Source: Winogradskyella sp.
GTDB lineage: Bacteria > Bacteroidota > Bacteroidia > Flavobacteriales > Flavobacteriaceae
Direction of reading: 5' to 3'
Length of the DNA stretch: 64,000 nt
Assembly: GCF_003712105.1 (NCBI RefSeq)
Contig: NZ_RHLG01000005.1
Span: forward strand, 186,001 to 250,000
The notes beneath the pieces were generated by a model, which was not told where the DNA came from, did not search any database, and was given only the letters and a program-made list of their open reading frames with translations. Shown piece after piece: positions 15,579 through 25,583 of this stretch (positions within the stretch are counted from its first letter, which is position 1; every line of letters starts with the position of its first letter). A program made the translations under genes and the position numbers.

Positions 15579-17960
15579 CTATTTAGTAATCTCTACTTTC
15601 TTTATTTTACTTTTTGAATATACTTTAGTTGATTCAAAAGCTTTAAGTTTTGTTTCAACCTCAGATTTTGTTCCAGTAATCACTTTTTCTCTTACAACTT
15701 CTTCACCATTTTCACTTGTTGTATATGTAATTGTTGCTGTAGCTAAATCTCCTGCTTCAACAGTCATTTCAATTGTAACTTCATCCTCTAATTGTGCATA
15801 ACCTTCCTCTGTATGACCACCTAAAATTGGAGCAATAACTAATCCTACTAAACACGTCAATTTAATTAATATGTTCATGGATGGACCAGATGTGTCTTTA
15901 AAAGGATCTCCAACAGTATCACCAGTAACAGCAGCTTTGTGCGCATCAGAACCTTTTTTCTCAATCTTACCGTTTACCATAGCTCCAGCTTCGAAAGATT
16001 TCTTAGCATTGTCCCAAGCGCCTCCAGCGTTATTTTGGAAAATTGCCCACATTACACCAGACACACATACACCTGCCATATAACCACCTAATGGTTCTGC
16101 TCCAAATATTAATCCAATCACAATTGGTGTAACAATTGTTATTAATCCTGGCAATAACATTTCTTTTAAAGAAGCCTTAGTAGATATCTCAACACACTTA
16201 TCGTATTCAGGCTTTCCAGTACCTTCCATGATACCAGGAATGTCTTTAAACTGACGACGCACTTCTTTTACCATTTCCATTGCAGCTTTACCAACCGATT
16301 TCATTGCTAATGCAGAGAATACTACTGGAATCATTCCACCAACGAAAAGTGCAGCTAATACATCTGCCTTAAAAATATTAATACCATCAATACCTGTAAA
16401 TGTAACAAAGGCAGCAAATAATGCTAATGCTGTTAATGCCGCAGAAGCAATTGCAAAACCTTTACCAACAGCAGCAGTAGTATTACCAACTGAATCTAAT
16501 ATATCTGTACGTTCACGAACTTCCTCAGGTAATTCTGCCATTTCAGCAACTCCACCTGCGTTATCAGCAATAGGCCCAAAAGCATCAATTGCTAACTGCA
16601 TTGCAGTAGTAGCCATCATTGCTGATGCCGCTAATGCAACACCATAAAAACCTGCCAATTCATAAGAACCATAAATTGCAGCAGCAAAAAGTAATACAGA
16701 AGCAGCTGTACTTTTCATACCTACTGCTAAACCAGCGATAATGTTAGTTGCAGCTCCAGTACCAGAATTTTCAACAATATCATTTACTGGTGCTTTTCCT
16801 AGACTTGTATAGTAAGCCGTAACCCATGAAATTAATCCACCAACAGCTAAACCAATTAAAGCACTCCAGAATACATTTGTAGAACTAATTGTTTTTGCAC
16901 CTTCGCCAAAGAAATTCATAGACATTTCTGCTGGTAACATCCAATCGATTAAGAACCAACTTGCAATTAATGTAATAATGATTGCAACCCAATTACCTGT
17001 ATCTAAAGCCTTTTGAACTTGAGATTCTTTAGCTTCGTTATTTTTTATACTTACTAATAGTGTACCTAATATTGAAGCGATAATTCCAACACCAGCAATA
17101 ACTAATGGTAAAAGAATTGGTCCCATACCATCGAAAGCTTCTGACACTTGACCAGCAGCACGCATATCTCTAAGTACATAATTACCTAATACCATAGATG
17201 CCAATACTGTAGCTACGTAAGACCCGAATAAGTCAGCACCCATACCTGCAACATCACCTACATTATCACCTACGTTATCTGCAATTGTAGCTGGGTTACG
17301 TGGATCATCCTCAGGAATACCAGCTTCAACCTTTCCTACTAAATCAGCACCAACATCAGCTGCTTTAGTGTATATTCCACCACCAACACGTGCAAATAAT
17401 GCAATAGATTCAGCACCTAAAGAAAAACCTGCAAGTGCTTCTAAAACTACCGTCATATTATCGTAAAAAGAACCTTCACCAGTCATATACATATTAAGGA
17501 AAAGTATAAAGAAGATACTTAAACCTAATACAGCCAAACTAGCTACACCCATTCCCATTACTGTACCACCACCAAAAGACACTTTTAATGCCTTAGGTAA
17601 GCTTGTTCTTGCAGCCTGAGTCGTACGCGCATTAGCATCAGTAGCGATGCGCATACCAATATTCCCTGCAAGCGCACTAAAGATAGCACCAACAATAAAC
17701 GCTAGTATAATGATATACTCGGTAGAAGGTACTAAATAGGCCACTACTCCTAATAGTATACTAGCTACTATTACAAATACTAGAAGTAATCGATACTCAG
17801 CACTTAAAAATGCGAGCGCTCCTTCTTTAATACTTGCTGAAAGCTCTTGCATGCGTTCGTTTCCTGAGTCTTGTTTTCTAACCCAAGCATACTTAGCTCC
17901 CATAAAGATTAGACCAATAATTGCCAATATAGCTGGCACGTATAGAATGTATTGTTCCAT
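15579..17960 (-). CDS. hppA: Membrane-bound ion-translocating pyrophosphatase, K+-dependent type
   Basis: 793 residues with about 16 membrane helices. The catalytic region [19 protein letters not shown] followed by [20 protein letters not shown] (about 202-240) is diagnostic of M-PPases, which couple PPi hydrolysis to H+ and/or Na+ export. In the [15 protein letters not shown] segment the Ala after GNTT marks the K+-dependent class; independent enzymes have Lys there. Whether it pumps Na+, H+ or both cannot be settled by eye. After the last helix ([10 protein letters not shown]) there is an unusual charged, beta-rich tail of about 70 residues ([20 protein letters not shown] to the C-terminus). 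A soluble PPase gene lies directly upstream; each has its own promoter. Confidence 0.95.
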   Translation of the reverse strand: MEQYILYVPAILAIIGLIFMGAKYAWVRKQDSGNERMQELSASIKEGALAFLSAEYRLLLVFVIVASILLGVVAYLVPSTEYIIILAFIVGAIFSALAGNIGMRIATDANARTTQAARTSLPKALKVSFGGGTVMGMGVASLAVLGLSIFFILFLNMYMTGEGSFYDNMTVVLEALAGFSLGAESIALFARVGGGIYTKAADVGADLVGKVEAGIPEDDPRNPATIADNVGDNVGDVAGMGADLFGSYVATVLASMVLGNYVLRDMRAAGQVSEAFDGMGPILLPLVIAGVGIIASILGTLLVSIKNNEAKESQVQKALDTGNWVAIIITLIASWFLIDWMLPAEMSMNFFGEGAKTISSTNVFWSALIGLAVGGLISWVTAYYTSLGKAPVNDIVENSGTGAATNIIAGLAVGMKSTAASVLLFAAAIYGSYELAGFYGVALAASAMMATTAMQLAIDAFGPIADNAGGVAEMAELPEEVRERTDILDSVGNTTAAVGKGFAIASAALTALALFAAFVTFTGIDGINIFKADVLAALFVGGMIPVVFSALAMKSVGKAAMEMVKEVRRQFKDIPGIMEGTGKPEYDKCVEISTKASLKEMLLPGLITIVTPIVIGLIFGAEPLGGYMAGVCVSGVMWAIFQNNAGGAWDNAKKSFEAGAMVNGKIEKKGSDAHKAAVTGDTVGDPFKDTSGPSMNILIKLTCLVGLVIAPILGGHTEEGYAQLEDEVTIEMTVEAGDLATATITYTTSENGEEVVREKVITGTKSEVETKLKAFESTKVYSKSKIKKVEITK

Positions 17961-17989
17961 TTTAATTTTTAATTAGTTATTTAGCTGGG

Positions 17990-18018
17990 CAAAAGTAGTA
18001 AATTGATTACTAATACAA
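17990..18018 (-). promoter_or_regulatory. Promoter of membrane pyrophosphatase gene
   Basis: On the - strand, TTG (18018-18016), an 18-nt spacer and the perfect -7 box TACTTTTG (17997-17990) match the Bacteroidetes housekeeping promoter. It lies 30 nt before the start codon. Confidence 0.7.
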
Positions 18019-18019
18019 A

Positions 18020-18048
18020 AGCCCTTTTAAATAAGTATTTAAAGGGCT
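18020..18048 (-). terminator. Hairpin downstream of soluble pyrophosphatase gene
   Basis: Arms AGCCCTTTTAAATA and TATTTAAAGGGCT pair with one bulged base and a short loop. On the - strand the hairpin is followed by TTTTGTATT. It separates the soluble PPase gene from the membrane PPase promoter. Confidence 0.65.
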
Positions 18049-18072
18049 AATTGCATATAATAGTTAAGACGA

Positions 18073-18600
18073 TTATATCTTAAAGTCTCCATTAATTTTG
18101 TGCTCGCTATTCTCATATCTTTCAACACATTTATTAAAAATAGCATAGGCTTCATCAGCATTTCCCCAACCACCAACATCAACTTTTTTCTTTTCTAAAT
18201 CTTTATAAACTTGAAAGAAATGCGTGATTTCTTTTTTTCTGTGAGGATTTAAATCCGAAATATCTTGGTAGCTATTCCAAATTGGATCAGTAACCGGCAC
18301 GCAGATTAGTTTTTCATCAGGTCCTTTTTCATCTGCCATATGGAATACTCCAATTGGTTTTACTTCAACTACACACATTGGAAAAGTAGGCTCGGTACCC
18401 ATAACAAGCACATCCAATGGGTCGCCATCAAGTGCTAAAGTTTCAGGAATAAAGCCATAATCTCCTGGATACATCATAGAAGAAAACAACATTCTGTCGA
18501 AGCGTATCTTATTGAGTGTAAAATCGTATTCATATTTATTTCTGCTTCCTTTAGGTATTTCTACTAATACATCAAAGGTTAACTTTCCGTTTGCTGTCAT
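18073..18600 (-). CDS. ppa: Soluble inorganic pyrophosphatase (family I)
   Basis: 175 residues, the usual length of the hexameric bacterial enzyme. It hydrolyses PPi to two Pi in the cytosol, driving biosynthesis. Landmarks are VEIPKGSRNKYEYD (substrate-binding Lys/Arg), YPGDYGFIPETLALDGDPLDVLV with the metal-binding Asp residues, and DEKGPDEKLICVPVTDP. The C-terminal region has KKKVDVGGWGNADEAYAIF. Located beside a membrane-bound pyrophosphatase but separated from it by a hairpin and a promoter. Having both suggests that PPi is partly used for energy conservation and partly removed directly. Confidence 0.95.
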   Translation of the reverse strand: MTANGKLTFDVLVEIPKGSRNKYEYDFTLNKIRFDRMLFSSMMYPGDYGFIPETLALDGDPLDVLVMGTEPTFPMCVVEVKPIGVFHMADEKGPDEKLICVPVTDPIWNSYQDISDLNPHRKKEITHFFQVYKDLEKKKVDVGGWGNADEAYAIFNKCVERYENSEHKINGDFKI

Positions 18601-18624
18601 GATTATCTATTTAAAAAAGGGGTG

Positions 18625-18654
18625 CAAATATAAAGCATTGTTTTATCTGAACAA
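18625..18654 (-). promoter_or_regulatory. Promoter of soluble pyrophosphatase gene
   Basis: On the - strand, TTG (18654-18652), a 19-nt spacer and the perfect -7 box TATATTTG (18632-18625), 25 nt upstream of the ATG at 18600. Confidence 0.7.
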
Positions 18655-18758
18655 CTAAAAAACTGAAACTCATACAGAAATAATAGAATTAGTATATACA
18701 ATTCTATCAAATTAAAGTAATTTTAGATTTCACATAGAAGTTACCCTAACCCATTGTA

Positions 18759-19862
18759 ATGAAAACAATCCTATTACTATTTTCGCTTTGGATTACATTT
18801 AATTCAACTGCACAAGACCAACCTTTACAAGTCGGTGTCATTGGGCTTACGCACACCCATGTACATTGGATATTTGGTAGTGAACCAAATGGTGATATTA
18901 AAATTGCAGGTATCGTAGAGCCGAACAAAGTCCTTGCCCAAAAATATGCAGACCAATATAAGTTTTCAATGGATATCGTTTATGATACCATGGAAGAACT
19001 TGTCTCTAACACTACTATAGAAGCTGTAACTGCGTTCGGAACAATATACGACCACTTGGAAGTTGTTAAATTTGCTGCTCCAAAAGGCATTCATGTAATG
19101 GTAGAAAAACCACTTGCTGTAAGTTTAGAACATGCAAAAGAAATGGAAGCTTTGGCAACACAACATAACATTCACCTACTGACCAATTACGAAACCACTT
19201 GGTATCCTACCACTCACAAAGCTTATGAGCTAACTAAAGAGAAAGATGCTATTGGTGAGATTAGAAAAATAATAGTTAGAGATGGCCATAAAGGGCCAAA
19301 AAAGATAGGTGTAAACAGTGAGTTTTTAGAATGGCTTACAGACCCAAAAGAAAATGGTGGAGGAGCAATTACAGACTTTGGTTGTTATGGGGCTAATATA
19401 CTCACTTGGCTAATGGAAGGTAAACGCCCAAATAGTGTTACTGCTATAACTCAACAATTACAACCTGAGAACAACCCTAAAGTCGATGACGAGTCAATTA
19501 TTTTGTTGCAGTACGATAAAACCGTAGCTATTATTCAAGGGTCATGGAATTGGCCAATTGGAAGAAAAGACATGGAAATATATGGACTCCATGGTGTAAT
19601 ATATGCAGATAACAGACATGATTTGCGCGTGAGAATATCTGAAGGCTATGATGGCTATGACGAACAAGTCCTTAAACTTGAAGAACGTAAAACCCCTTTT
19701 AATGACCCATTTGCATTGTTATCTGCAGTTGTTAAAAACGAAGTACAACTTCATAAATTCGACCTCAACTCATTAGAAAACAACATGATTGTTGTTGAAA
19801 TTTTAGATGCCGCTAAAGAAAGTGCACGGTTAAACAAAACTATTTATCTGAAAAAAGAATAG
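18759..19862 (+). CDS. Exported Gfo/Idh/MocA-family oxidoreductase
   Basis: 367 residues. A Sec-type signal peptide (MKTILLLFSLWITFNSTAQ) precedes a Rossmann domain starting QVGVIGLTHTHVHWIFG, where the usual GxGxxG is replaced by GLTHTHVH. The Gfo/Idh/MocA signature EKP is present in MVEKPLAVSLEHAKEMEAL, and the C-terminal substrate domain has GGGAITDFGCYGANILTW. These enzymes act on sugars or cyclitols with NAD(P). Export without a Tat RR motif and an unusual nucleotide motif make the cofactor uncertain. It is a lone gene on the + strand, convergent with the DUF5686 gene. Sugar substrate unknown. Confidence 0.85.
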   Translation: MKTILLLFSLWITFNSTAQDQPLQVGVIGLTHTHVHWIFGSEPNGDIKIAGIVEPNKVLAQKYADQYKFSMDIVYDTMEELVSNTTIEAVTAFGTIYDHLEVVKFAAPKGIHVMVEKPLAVSLEHAKEMEALATQHNIHLLTNYETTWYPTTHKAYELTKEKDAIGEIRKIIVRDGHKGPKKIGVNSEFLEWLTDPKENGGGAITDFGCYGANILTWLMEGKRPNSVTAITQQLQPENNPKVDDESIILLQYDKTVAIIQGSWNWPIGRKDMEIYGLHGVIYADNRHDLRVRISEGYDGYDEQVLKLEERKTPFNDPFALLSAVVKNEVQLHKFDLNSLENNMIVVEILDAAKESARLNKTIYLKKE

Positions 19863-19876
19863 ATAATATATAAAGA

Positions 19877-22405
19877 CTAGAAAAAGAATCCAAAACTTCC
19901 GGTAACACCAAATCGTCTTGCATCTGGTAAATCAAGATAATTTCCTCTAAAATTAAAGTCAATTCGTAAAATCTTGAAGATATTGGCAACTCCAAAACTG
20001 TACTCATAATATACTTTTGAGTCTGGTGCTCTTAAAACAATCTCAGCCGGATTACCTGTTGTACTCAAGAGTCTATTTTCATCTGATAATTCACCCCAAA
20101 CACCACGTAAGCCTAAAACAGCTCTAAGGTTGTATTTTTTAAGAAAAGGAATTCTAGAAAATATCCTGCCGTTAAAATTATGCTCTACATGTAAAGAGGT
20201 ATAAGTGTCTGTTACAAACTCGTAAAAGTCCAGTTGTGGAAATGTATTATATATAGAGAAGAATGTCTGATTTCCTGGAACTACACTTAATAATGCTAGT
20301 GGTACTTCTCCAAAAGTCTTGCCAGCTTCCAGTGACGTCGTTAAACGGCCAAAACCACCTACTTGCCAAGGTTGTACATAAGATAACTGAAGCTTTGTAT
20401 AGTCGAAATCACTATTTAAAAACCCTTCATCTCCACGACTAATTTGAGCAAATATTCGTGCAAAATTATCATTCTTTTCTAGTCGCTCAACACCGTAACC
20501 TGTCATCTGTCGCTTTGGATAATACCCAATAGACAAGCGTGTTTCAAACTGATTTACCTGCGATGAAATTCCTGTTGGAGAACTTGGGTTGTTATAATCA
20601 AGACTAAAGGTTGGAGACGCTGAACGTAGCTCCCTATAACTTCCGTCTAATCTAAAAACGACATTTTTAAAAGGCTCAATTGAAAATCCTAAATTAGTGA
20701 GATTTATATTGGTTAATCTATCATTAGCTCCAGTACCAATGACTGCAGATGAAGCTAAACTTCGCCCTAATACATCTGTTGAACTCGTTAAACTGGCTCC
20801 AATCTGTTCTACATCGCGTCGATTACCTCCGAAAATGGTGAGCCTACTTTTCTTATCTAGCAACCATTTTCCTGAAATACCGTATTTAAACTTATCGTCT
20901 CTAAACCCATAAGCCAGGAAACCTTCGAGTCGCCATAAATCGTTACGTCCAAAATAAGTGCGCCCTCCAGTCCTTAGTCTTAAACCTTCAACATCATTAA
21001 ATCCAAAAGTTGAAAAAATTGGTCCGTAATCAAAGTTAATACTCGGAAACTCGATATAGCCTGAAGCCAATATAGTTCCTAGATTGTAAAGTCTCTTGAA
21101 CTTCTTTACAGTCTTTAAAGTATCTAGCATGGTGTAAACACCTTTTTCATCTTTATTTAAGGCTTCTAACCTATTCTTTTCCCAAAAATCATCTTCCCTA
21201 TTGTAGACATCTGCATCATAGTCATAAACTACTTTATCATAATATTTTGGGTCTTTAGGACTATCAAATTTGTAGTTATCGTATAAGGTGGTACGCTTAC
21301 CATAAACACCACGTGACTTTTCCTTTTTATTTAATGCGAAATCGGATAGAAAATAATCACGTTTTATCAAAAATAAAGAGTCATTAAGTACATCAAACTC
21401 CTGCTCTATGTATATCTCTTTTACCCAATTGATATTTGCACTTTTCGATGCTTGGAGGTTTATCTCTTTAATAGCATACGTAGAATCATTTACCCAAAAA
21501 TCGCCTTTAAACGTTAATTCGTTCTTTCGTCTAGGATAATAAATAATATTGTAGCACCATTTATTATCTATATATGCACTATCTGAAAGAACATAATTAT
21601 AAGTTTGAATTCCGGTTCTACTTAATGGGCTAATAAAACTCTTATCGAAAAACTTTAAATAATTATCATAAACATTATAGTCTGAGTATAAATCATCTAT
21701 AAAATCTATAATGATTTGATTATTACTAAAACCCGAGTTTTTATTTCCAATTAAATCCTCTCGTTTTTTATTTATAGTATTATCTCCTGAAACTTTCTTT
21801 ACGGATTCATTTAGAAAAATAGGTAAGTAAGTTTTACCAGTAACTCGAGATGTATCGACTTCATTAAAAACAAATTCCATACCTCTAAAAAGTCTACTCT
21901 TAATTAACGCACTATCAATTGTATTTAAATCAAACTCAACTTTCTCGTACTGGTCGTACTCGTATTGTTTAAATTGTTTTAAACCATTTTTACGTTTTCG
22001 CTCCCAAATTTTCTTAAGAATTCTAATCGCTGGGTTTTCTGATGCTTTTTTAGATTGTTTACCAGTAACAATTACAACTGCATCTAATGCTGCAGCCTCT
22101 TCTTTTAATGTGAATTTTAAATCGTAATTAACACGCTTAGGTAACTGATACGTCAATATTTCGAATCCTAAAAAAGAGACCTCAACAGTGTCCCAATTTT
22201 CATCAGACTCTAGATAAAATCTACCATTTTCATTAGTAATTGTGCCAATTGTAGAGCCCTTGAATATCACATTTGCAAAAGCAACTGGTTGATTACTTTC
22301 ATCAAACACATAGCCACTAACCTTGGTTTGTGCATAAGCAACAATAGATGTTAGGGTTATTAAAAGGAGTAATAATTTTTTTTTCATACTAAAAAACTTC
22401 ATCAA
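19877..22405 (-). CDS. DUF5686 outer-membrane protein with carboxypeptidase-regulatory-like N-terminal domain
   Basis: 842 residues. A signal peptide (KKKLLLLLITLTSIVAYAQ) is followed by a carboxypeptidase-D regulatory-like beta domain (about 26-110, VSGYVFDESNQPVAFANVIFKG). The DUF5686 region then runs to the end (RILKKIWERKRKNGLKQFKQYEYDQYEKVEFD at its start). The C-terminal 400 residues alternate amphipathic strands and end in Phe (GVTGSFGFFF), as for outer-membrane beta-barrels. The family is common in Bacteroidetes and its function is not established. The start could also be the ATG at 22387, six codons inside, which gives a cleaner signal peptide. It lies downstream of pdhB on the same strand with a 67-nt gap. 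Confidence 0.85.
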   Translation of the reverse strand: MMKFFSMKKKLLLLLITLTSIVAYAQTKVSGYVFDESNQPVAFANVIFKGSTIGTITNENGRFYLESDENWDTVEVSFLGFEILTYQLPKRVNYDLKFTLKEEAAALDAVVIVTGKQSKKASENPAIRILKKIWERKRKNGLKQFKQYEYDQYEKVEFDLNTIDSALIKSRLFRGMEFVFNEVDTSRVTGKTYLPIFLNESVKKVSGDNTINKKREDLIGNKNSGFSNNQIIIDFIDDLYSDYNVYDNYLKFFDKSFISPLSRTGIQTYNYVLSDSAYIDNKWCYNIIYYPRRKNELTFKGDFWVNDSTYAIKEINLQASKSANINWVKEIYIEQEFDVLNDSLFLIKRDYFLSDFALNKKEKSRGVYGKRTTLYDNYKFDSPKDPKYYDKVVYDYDADVYNREDDFWEKNRLEALNKDEKGVYTMLDTLKTVKKFKRLYNLGTILASGYIEFPSINFDYGPIFSTFGFNDVEGLRLRTGGRTYFGRNDLWRLEGFLAYGFRDDKFKYGISGKWLLDKKSRLTIFGGNRRDVEQIGASLTSSTDVLGRSLASSAVIGTGANDRLTNINLTNLGFSIEPFKNVVFRLDGSYRELRSASPTFSLDYNNPSSPTGISSQVNQFETRLSIGYYPKRQMTGYGVERLEKNDNFARIFAQISRGDEGFLNSDFDYTKLQLSYVQPWQVGGFGRLTTSLEAGKTFGEVPLALLSVVPGNQTFFSIYNTFPQLDFYEFVTDTYTSLHVEHNFNGRIFSRIPFLKKYNLRAVLGLRGVWGELSDENRLLSTTGNPAEIVLRAPDSKVYYEYSFGVANIFKILRIDFNFRGNYLDLPDARRFGVTGSFGFFF

Positions 22406-22472
22406 CTATTGTGCTAAGTTTTCATCACAACAGTAAATGAAGTTTATTTAACGCAGAAATCTGCAAATTATG

Positions 22473-23450
22473 TTATTTGTACATTACTTTTTTTACAGCC
22501 TTTATAACATCGGTATGGTTTGGTAACCATTCTGCTAATAAGACTGGAGAATAAGGAGCTGGAGTGTCAGCAGTATTGATTTTTACTACAGGAGCATCTA
22601 AATAATCAAATGCTTCAGACTGAACCAAATAAGTAATTTCAGTTGCGACATTACCAAATGGCCAAGCTTCTTCTAAAACAACTAACCTATTTGTTTTCTT
22701 TACTGAATCAACTATTGCCTTTCTGTCCATAGGACGCACAGTTCTTAAATCTATGATTTCACAAGAAATACCATCTTTTTCTAATTCGTCAGCAGCTTTA
22801 TATGCTTCTTTAATTATTTTTCCGAAAGACACTATAGTGACATCAGTGCCTTCACGCTTTATCTCAGCTACACCTAAAGGAATAGTGTACTCACCTTCTG
22901 GAACTTCGCCTTTATCACCATACATTTGTTCACTCTCCATAAAAATCACTGGATCATCATCTCTAATTGCAGATTTTAATAATCCTTTTGCGTCATATGG
23001 ATTAGATGGTACAACAACTTTAAGACCTGGTGTATTTGCAAACCAATTTTCGAAAGCTTGAGAGTGCGTTGCTGCAAGTTGACCTGCAGAAGCTGTTGGT
23101 CCCCTAAATACTATTGGGCATTTAAATTGCCCACCAGACATTTGTCTGATCTTAGCAGCATTATTTATAATCTGATCAATACCGACCAAAGAGAAATTGA
23201 ATGTCATATACTCAACTATAGGTCTATTACCAGTCATAGTTGATCCAATAGCTACACCAGCAAAACCTAGCTCAGCAATTGGCGTATCAATAACACGCTT
23301 AGGACCAAATTCATCCAACATACCTTTAGAGGCCTTATAAGCACCATTATATTCTGCAACTTCTTCACCCATTAAATAAATGCTTTCATCTCTGCGCATT
23401 TCTTCACTCATTGCTTCGGCGATTGCCTCTCTAAATTGAATCGTTTTCAT
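22473..23450 (-). CDS. pdhB: Pyruvate dehydrogenase E1 component, beta subunit
   Basis: 325 residues, typical for the beta chain of the alpha2beta2 E1. It contributes to the ThDP site and binds E2 in the cytosolic pyruvate dehydrogenase complex that makes acetyl-CoA. Landmarks are FREAIAEAMSEEMRRDESIYLMGEEVAEYNGAYK, RVIDTPIAELGFAGVAIG, PIVEYMTFNFSL, and FRGPTASAGQLAATHSQAFENWF. The C-terminal domain has IDLRTVRPMDRKAIVDSVKKTNRLVVLEEAWPFG. No alpha-subunit or E2 gene adjoins it here. It is divergent from etfBA, sharing a 235-nt intergenic region, and has a perfect -7 box upstream (23473-23480). Confidence 0.94.
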   Translation of the reverse strand: MKTIQFREAIAEAMSEEMRRDESIYLMGEEVAEYNGAYKASKGMLDEFGPKRVIDTPIAELGFAGVAIGSTMTGNRPIVEYMTFNFSLVGIDQIINNAAKIRQMSGGQFKCPIVFRGPTASAGQLAATHSQAFENWFANTPGLKVVVPSNPYDAKGLLKSAIRDDDPVIFMESEQMYGDKGEVPEGEYTIPLGVAEIKREGTDVTIVSFGKIIKEAYKAADELEKDGISCEIIDLRTVRPMDRKAIVDSVKKTNRLVVLEEAWPFGNVATEITYLVQSEAFDYLDAPVVKINTADTPAPYSPVLLAEWLPNHTDVIKAVKKVMYK

Positions 23451-23472
23451 CGGTTTTCTTTTGTTAGAAAAG

Positions 23473-23480
23473 CAAAAATA
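23473..23480 (-). promoter_or_regulatory. -7 promoter element of pdhB
   Basis: On the - strand the sequence TATTTTTG (23480-23473) is a perfect TAnnTTTG box, 22 nt before the ATG. No TTG is present at the usual -33 spacing, so the -33 part is weak or absent. Confidence 0.5.
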
Positions 23481-23685
23481 GGAATAAAAGAAAAACTTTA
23501 TTACTGAAATTAATTTAAAATTTATTATGCATGCATAGTAAATATTATAAAAAAAGTGATTATCTTCGTATCCGCTTTAATTTCGATCTATTTTTATTCG
23601 TAAATAACTGTAAATTAAGGTTTTAAATGAAAATTTACTATAACGTTTTCGTTGAAAACATAATATTTTAAAAAAGATAAGAATT

Positions 23686-24432
23686 ATGAAAATTCTAGTT
23701 TGTATTAGTCATGTACCCGATACGACTTCAAAAATTAACTTTACTGATGGCGATACCAAGTTTGATACTAATGGTGTTCAATATGTAATCAATCCTAACG
23801 ATGAATTTGGATTAACAAGAGCCATGTGGTTTAAAGAAAAACAAGGTGCATCTGTAGATGTAGTAAATGTTGGTGGACCAGAAACAGAACCTACATTAAG
23901 AAAAGCTTTGGCAATCGGAGCAGATTCAGCAATTCGTGTAAACACGGCTGCTACAGATGGTTATGCTGTTGCTAAGGAACTTGCCAATGTAGTTACCAGT
24001 GGAGGTTATGATTTAGTTATCGCAGGTCGTGAGTCTATTGATTATAATGGTGGTATGGTACCTGGAATGCTTTCTGCCTTAACTGGAGCAAATTTTGTTG
24101 CCAATTGTATAGGTTTAGAAGTTGATGGAACTAGTGCAAAAGCTGTTCGAGAAATTGATGGCGGAAAAGAAACCGTCGCTACATCTTTACCATTAGTAAT
24201 TGGTGGTCAAAAAGGTTTAGTAGAAGAAAGCGATTTACGTATTCCTAATATGAGAGGTATTATGATGGCACGTAAAAAACCTTTAAATGTTGTAGAACCA
24301 ACTGGTGCAAATGCTGAAACTGCTGCTAGTAGTTTTGAGAAGCCAGCACCAAAAGGCGCTGTAAAACTTGTAGAGCCTGATAACATAGACGAATTAATTA
24401 ATTTACTTCATAACGAAGCCAAAGTAATTTAA
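23686..24432 (+). CDS. etfB: Electron transfer flavoprotein, beta subunit
   Basis: 248 residues. The start MKILVCISHVPDTTSKINF is characteristic of EtfB, and the AMP-binding core has LVIAGRESIDYNGGMVPGMLSALTG. The signature AVREIDGGKETVATSLPLVIGGQKGLVEESDLRIPNMRGI follows. With EtfA it forms a soluble heterodimer that carries electrons from acyl-CoA dehydrogenases to ETF-quinone oxidoreductase. The gene is 18 nt upstream of etfA and heads that two-gene operon. The 235-nt region upstream, shared with divergent pdhB, contains a TATCTTCG box but no clear -33. Confidence 0.95.
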   Translation: MKILVCISHVPDTTSKINFTDGDTKFDTNGVQYVINPNDEFGLTRAMWFKEKQGASVDVVNVGGPETEPTLRKALAIGADSAIRVNTAATDGYAVAKELANVVTSGGYDLVIAGRESIDYNGGMVPGMLSALTGANFVANCIGLEVDGTSAKAVREIDGGKETVATSLPLVIGGQKGLVEESDLRIPNMRGIMMARKKPLNVVEPTGANAETAASSFEKPAPKGAVKLVEPDNIDELINLLHNEAKVI

Positions 24433-24450
24433 ATTTTAAAAAAGAAGAAG

Positions 24451-25413
24451 ATGTCAATTTTAGTATATACAGAATCAGAAAACGGAAAATTAAAAAAAGG
24501 AGCTTTTGAATGTGTTTCTTATGCAAAAGCTATTGCTGATGAAATGGGAACTGGTGTAACCGCAGTTACTATAAATGCAGAAGATGCAGGAACATTAGGC
24601 AACTATGGCGCTTCCAAAGTTTTGGCTATAAGCAATGGTGATCTAGATAAGTTCAATGCAAAAAAATACGCATCAGTTTTAGAACAAGCTGCTAAGCAAG
24701 AAGGATCTAAAGTTGTTGTTGTAAGCTCTAGTGCAGACAGTAAATATTTAGCACCCTTATTAGCAGTTGGTTTAGAAGCTGGTTATGTATCTAACGTGGT
24801 AGAAAAACCTTCAAGCTTATCTCCTTTTACTGTAAAACGTACTGCTTTTACAAACAAAGCTTTTGCTAATACAGAAATCAATACTGATGTAAAACTTGTA
24901 GGTGTTTCAAATAATTCTTTTGGATTAGTAGAGTCTGGTGGCTCTGCTTCAGTTGAAGATTTTTCGCCTTCAATTGCCGAATCTGGAGTTACGGTAGAAT
25001 CTGTTGATAAAGTTGCAGGCAAAGTAACTATTGCAGATGCTGATATTGTAGTTTCTGGTGGACGTGGACTTAAAGGTCCAGAAAATTGGGGATTAGTAGA
25101 AAACTTAGCAGAAGTATTAGGTGCTGCAACAGCATGCTCTAAACCAGTTTCAGATTTAGGATGGCGTTCGCATAGTGAGCACGTTGGGCAAACAGGTAAG
25201 CCAGTAGCAACTAATTTATACATAGCTATTGGTATCTCTGGAGCAATTCAGCATTTAGCAGGTATTAGTGCTTCAAAAGTAAAAGTTGTAATTAATACAG
25301 ACCCTGAAGCACCATTCTTTAAAGCTGCTGACTACGGAATTGTTGGAGATGCCTTTGAAGTTATCCCAGTTTTAACCGAAAAACTAAAAGCGTTTAAAGC
25401 TCAAAACGCATAA
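24451..25413 (+). CDS. etfA: Electron transfer flavoprotein, alpha subunit
   Basis: 320 residues. The N-terminal alpha/beta domain starts MSILVYTESENGKLKKGAFE. The C-terminal FAD-binding domain is well conserved, with VVSGGRGLKGPENWGLVENLAEVLGAA, RSHSEHVGQTGKPVATNLYIAIGISGAIQHLAGI, and INTDPEAPFFKAADYGIVGD. It binds FAD and partners with EtfB encoded 18 nt upstream. A strong hairpin at 25432-25497 ends the transcription unit. Confidence 0.95.
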   Translation: MSILVYTESENGKLKKGAFECVSYAKAIADEMGTGVTAVTINAEDAGTLGNYGASKVLAISNGDLDKFNAKKYASVLEQAAKQEGSKVVVVSSSADSKYLAPLLAVGLEAGYVSNVVEKPSSLSPFTVKRTAFTNKAFANTEINTDVKLVGVSNNSFGLVESGGSASVEDFSPSIAESGVTVESVDKVAGKVTIADADIVVSGGRGLKGPENWGLVENLAEVLGAATACSKPVSDLGWRSHSEHVGQTGKPVATNLYIAIGISGAIQHLAGISASKVKVVINTDPEAPFFKAADYGIVGDAFEVIPVLTEKLKAFKAQNA

Positions 25414-25431
25414 TTTTTAGTAACTTTATTA

Positions 25432-25497
25432 CACACAAGAACTGTTTAGATGATACCAGTAGTTGGTAAATTCAAAATTTAAACAGTTCTTTGTGTT
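25432..25497 (+). terminator. Long hairpin terminating etfBA
   Basis: Arms near 25432-25449 (ACACACAAGAACTGTTTA) and 25480-25497 (TTTAAACAGTTCTTTGTG) are complementary apart from one or two positions. They enclose a loop of about 30 nt and are followed by TTCTTTAAC. It lies just after the etfA stop. Confidence 0.6.
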
Positions 25498-25583
25498 CTT
25501 TAACATTCCGAATACGATAGACCTTCTTAGAATGTAGATAGTATTGATATTTGGATATTAAACCTCTCGATTATCGAGCAATT

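Noticed and set aside
22445-22465. GCAGA/TCTGC palindrome between pdhB and the DUF5686 gene as a terminator
   Set aside because: Five-bp arms with a 2-nt gap and no T-run; too weak to call.
22753-23061. 102-codon open frame antisense to pdhB
   Set aside because: Shadow of a well-conserved enzyme; composition is not protein-like.
24783-25223. 146-codon open frame antisense to etfA
   Set aside because: The sense strand encodes a clear EtfA with all motifs; the antisense product is Pro/Thr/Ser-rich without any recognisable domain.
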